This document shows, in pieces, positions 23,005 through 24,994 of a DNA stretch of 24,994 nucleotides (position 1 is its first letter; the number at the start of each line of letters is the position of its first letter). Under the pieces are notes generated by a model. That model ran no database searches. It worked only from the letters and a program-made list of their open reading frames with translations, and was not told the origin of the DNA. The stretch is taken from contig JALOLM010000058.1 of NCBI GenBank assembly GCA_025455985.1, forward strand, positions 1 to 24,994, given 5' to 3'. This stretch comes from Candidatus Nanopelagicales bacterium. GTDB taxonomy: Bacteria; Actinomycetota; Actinomycetes; S36-B12; UBA10799. Made by a program: the position numbers and the translations under genes.

Positions 23005-23019
23005 CTGGCGTGAAACCTT

Positions 23020-23036
23020 GCACGTTTCTTACGTGC
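23020..23036 (+). repeat. Perfect hairpin in the ctaC leader
   Basis: GCACGT-TTCTT-ACGTGC, a perfect 6-base stem with a 5-base loop, located 23 bases before the ctaC ATG and just ahead of the GGAAGGG ribosome-binding site. It could be an operator palindrome or an RNA stem. No family recognised. Confidence 0.45.
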
Positions 23037-23059
23037 GGCGGACGGCTTGGAAGGGTTCA

Positions 23060-23793
23060 ATGAGGCGAATCACAGTGGGCGGGCGCACCAGGCGGGGGGC
23101 GATCGTCGGACTCAGCGCAGTCACCGCCCTGGTGCTTGCTGGTTGCTCCCAGAGCACCATCGACGACTGGAAGCGGGCCGGCTATCCGGCGCCCTCCACC
23201 GAAGAGGGTCCGACGATGCTGCATCTGTGGACCAGTTCCTGGCACCCGACCAGGTCCGCTACAACCTGCCCATGGAGATCATGTACACCGTGATCCCGCT
23301 GATCATGATCGGTGGAATGTTCTACTTCACCGCCCGTGACCAGATCGAACTCACCAAGGTCGAGAACAACCAGGACCTGACGGTGAACGCCGTCGGCTTC
23401 CGCTGGTCGTGGAACTTCAACTACGTCGAAGAGAACACCTACGACATCGGCACTCCGGAGGAAGATCCGACCCTGTGGCTGCCGGTCGACCAGAAGGTGA
23501 AGTTCGAACTCACCTCGCCGGACGTGATCCACTCGTTCTGGGTCCCGACGTTCCTGTTCAAGATGGACGTCGTGCCGGGGCGCACCAACGAGTTCGAAGT
23601 GACGCCCAACAAGGAGGGCACCTTCCTGGGCAAGTGCGCGGAGTTGTGCGGGGTGGACCACGCACGGATGTTGTTCACGGTCAAGGTCGTGAGCCAGGAG
23701 GAGTTCGACGCCCACATGGAGGAACTGCGTGCCAAGGGCCAGTTCGGGCAATTGACAAGCGGTAGATCGACCGAAGCAGCGCAAGGAGTCTGA
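23060..23793 (+). CDS. ctaC: Cytochrome c oxidase subunit II, frame-disrupted, first TM helix missing
   Basis: Subunit II of the aa3 oxidase, which carries the CuA centre that accepts electrons. From ATG 23060 (GGAAGGG upstream) the first frame gives a lipoprotein signal (lipobox LAGCS) and TMLHLWTSSW. The second frame, one base back, continues QVRYNLPMEIMYTVIPLIMIGGMFYFTARD (second helix), IHSFWVPTF and the CuA motif CAELCGVDHARM. The family's first transmembrane helix normally lies between SSW and QVRYNLP; here the parts abut at about 23235-23255. The whole span (734 bases) is two over a multiple of three. As written, full-length CtaC cannot be made. Deletion of about 90-100 bases, in the genome or the assembly, is the likely cause. 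ctaD follows directly. Confidence 0.88.
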
Positions 23794-23794
23794 C

Positions 23795-24994
23795 GTGGCG
23801 ATCCTCGACGAACCCATCCAGCCCAGTGAGCCGGACTCTGTTGTCGCCAAGCAGGCGCACAAGCAGGCCCACAAAGCCCAGAAGCGCAAGGGCTGGGGCC
23901 AGACCGTGGTCAAGTGGGTCACCTCCACCGACCACAAGATCATCGGCCAGCTGTACCTGATCACCTCTTTCGTCTACTTCCTGATCGCCGGGCTGTTGGC
24001 GCTCGGGATCCGGGCGGAACTGGCACAGCCGGGCATGCAGTTGTTGTCCAACGCCCAGTACAACCAGTTCTTCACCATGCACGGCACGATCATGTTGTTC
24101 CTGTTCGCGACGCCGCTGTTCGTGGGCTTCGGAAACGTGATCATGCCGCTGCAGATCGGCGCCCCGGACGTGGCGTTCCCGCGGCTGAACATGTTCTCCT
24201 ACTGGCTGTTCTTCTTCGGTGGGATCACCGCCGCTCTGGGCTTCGTGGTACCCAGCGGGGCGGCCGACTTCGGCTGGTTCGCCTACGCCCCGCTGCAGAG
24301 CGAGGCGTTCACTCCCAGCGCCGGTGCCGATCTTTGGTTCATGGGTCTGGCCATGGGTGGTCTGGGGACGATCCTGGGTTCAGTCAACTTCCTCACGACC
24401 ATCTTCACGATGCGTGCTCCGGGCATGACGATGTTCCGGATGCCCGTGTTCACCTGGACCGTTCTGAGCACGTCGGTGCTGGTCCTGATGGTGTTCCCGG
24501 TGCTGGCAGCAGCGCTTCTGGTCGCCTTCATCGACCGCCAGTTCGGCACGGTGGTGTTCGACGCGGCCAACGGCGGAGCGATCCTCTGGCAGCACCTGTT
24601 CTGGTTCTTCGGTCACCCTGAGGTCTACGTGCTCGCCCTGCCCTTCTTCGGCATCACCAGCGAGATCCTGCCGGTGTTCTCCCGCAAGCCGATCTTCGGC
24701 TACAAGGGCTTGGTCTTCGCGACCCTGGCCATCGCGGGGCTGTCCATGGCGGTCTGGGCCCACCACATGTACGTGACCGGGGCGGTTCTGCTGCCGTTCT
24801 TCGCGTTCATGACGATGCTGATCGCGGTACCCACGGGAGTGAAGTTTTTCAACTGGGTCGGCACCATGTGGGGTGGCTCGATCACGTTCGAGACTCCCAT
24901 GCTCTGGACTCTGGGCTTCCTGGTGACGTTCCTCTTCGGCGGCGTCACCGGCATCATGCTCGCGTCCCCGCCGCTGGACTTCCAGTTGTCCGAC
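23795..24994 (+). CDS. ctaD: Cytochrome c oxidase subunit I, 3' end beyond window
   Basis: Haem-copper oxidase catalytic subunit that reduces oxygen to water and pumps protons. GTG 23795 lies 1 base after the ctaC stop with AAGGAG 7 bases upstream. The frame is open for exactly 400 codons to the window edge; the family is about 560-580 long. A charged N-terminal extension precedes WVTSTDHKIIGQLYL. Visible ligand segments are FFTMHGTIML (haem a His), the CuB His-Tyr motif GHPEVY, and the two CuB histidines in WAHHMYV. Further family segments are IMPLQIGAPDVAFPRLNMFSYW and VPTGVKFFNW. Several hydrophobic helices are evident. No disruption was seen in this part. Confidence 0.96.
   Translation, partial: MAILDEPIQPSEPDSVVAKQAHKQAHKAQKRKGWGQTVVKWVTSTDHKIIGQLYLITSFVYFLIAGLLALGIRAELAQPGMQLLSNAQYNQFFTMHGTIMLFLFATPLFVGFGNVIMPLQIGAPDVAFPRLNMFSYWLFFFGGITAALGFVVPSGAADFGWFAYAPLQSEAFTPSAGADLWFMGLAMGGLGTILGSVNFLTTIFTMRAPGMTMFRMPVFTWTVLSTSVLVLMVFPVLAAALLVAFIDRQFGTVVFDAANGGAILWQHLFWFFGHPEVYVLALPFFGITSEILPVFSRKPIFGYKGLVFATLAIAGLSMAVWAHHMYVTGAVLLPFFAFMTMLIAVPTGVKFFNWVGTMWGGSITFETPMLWTLGFLVTFLFGGVTGIMLASPPLDFQLSD

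Noticed and set aside
23231..23262. Programmed -1 frameshift in ctaC
   Set aside because: No slippery heptamer or downstream pseudoknot was seen, and the missing first helix would not be restored by a one-base slip.

Overview
This is a GC-rich, gene-dense stretch of chromosome from an actinomycete (high-GC Gram-positive). The reasons are the pspA-pspAA-htpX-pspAB group, a DUF3043 gene, an Excalibur-type secreted protein, a lipoprotein-type CtaC, frequent GTG starts, start/stop overlaps, and several genes with a TANNNT box only 6-7 bases before the start codon (typical of leaderless transcripts). From memory, the order lpdA-pepA-...-DUF3043-pspA-...-nadA-erpA-...-cysteine desulfurase/TusA-ctaC-ctaD resembles a conserved core block in Streptomyces and relatives. 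The genes at about 4.3-15.7 kb look like a species-specific insertion into that block. No rRNA, tRNA, CRISPR, phage or insertion sequence was seen.

Layout. 1-2516 (minus): lpdA (3' end outside the window) and pepA. 2575-3627 (plus): gcvT. 3610-5726 (minus): a cytochrome P450 translationally coupled to a shortened CobT-like protein whose usual catalytic glutamate position is leucine. 5779-6900 (plus): a serine hydrolase and a small secreted Excalibur-like protein. 6932-8785 (minus): kup. 8906-14265 (minus): a cobalamin riboswitch followed by five overlapping genes. 14336-15713: a frame-broken coiled-coil ORF, a small conserved protein and an aldo/keto reductase. 15763-19048: DUF3043 gene, then pspA, pspAA, htpX, pspAB. 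19058-20989: nadA and erpA, divergent around a 375-base spacer that carries a repeat element and an IdeR/DtxR-like iron box. 21058-22950: a short aat, then a TusA-like protein and a cysteine-desulfurase homologue lacking the PLP lysine. 23060-24994: ctaC and the first 400 codons of ctaD.

The most interesting system is the riboswitch operon. A B12 riboswitch leads into a secreted alpha/alpha-toroid protein resembling the alpha-domain of animal intrinsic factor/transcobalamin. Next come a membrane-anchored SCO2322-like protein, then EcfT, a fused double EcfA ATPase and an S component. All junctions overlap by 1-4 bases. The simplest reading is a B12 uptake machine in which an exported capture protein hands cobalamin, possibly through the anchored protein, to an ECF transporter.

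Several genes look damaged: the SCO2322-like gene and ctaC each appear to have lost an internal segment plus reading frame, a small coiled-coil ORF is frame-broken, and aat lacks its usual N-terminus. Because ctaC is normally essential in an aerobe, assembly or sequencing deletions must be excluded before reading biology into these.
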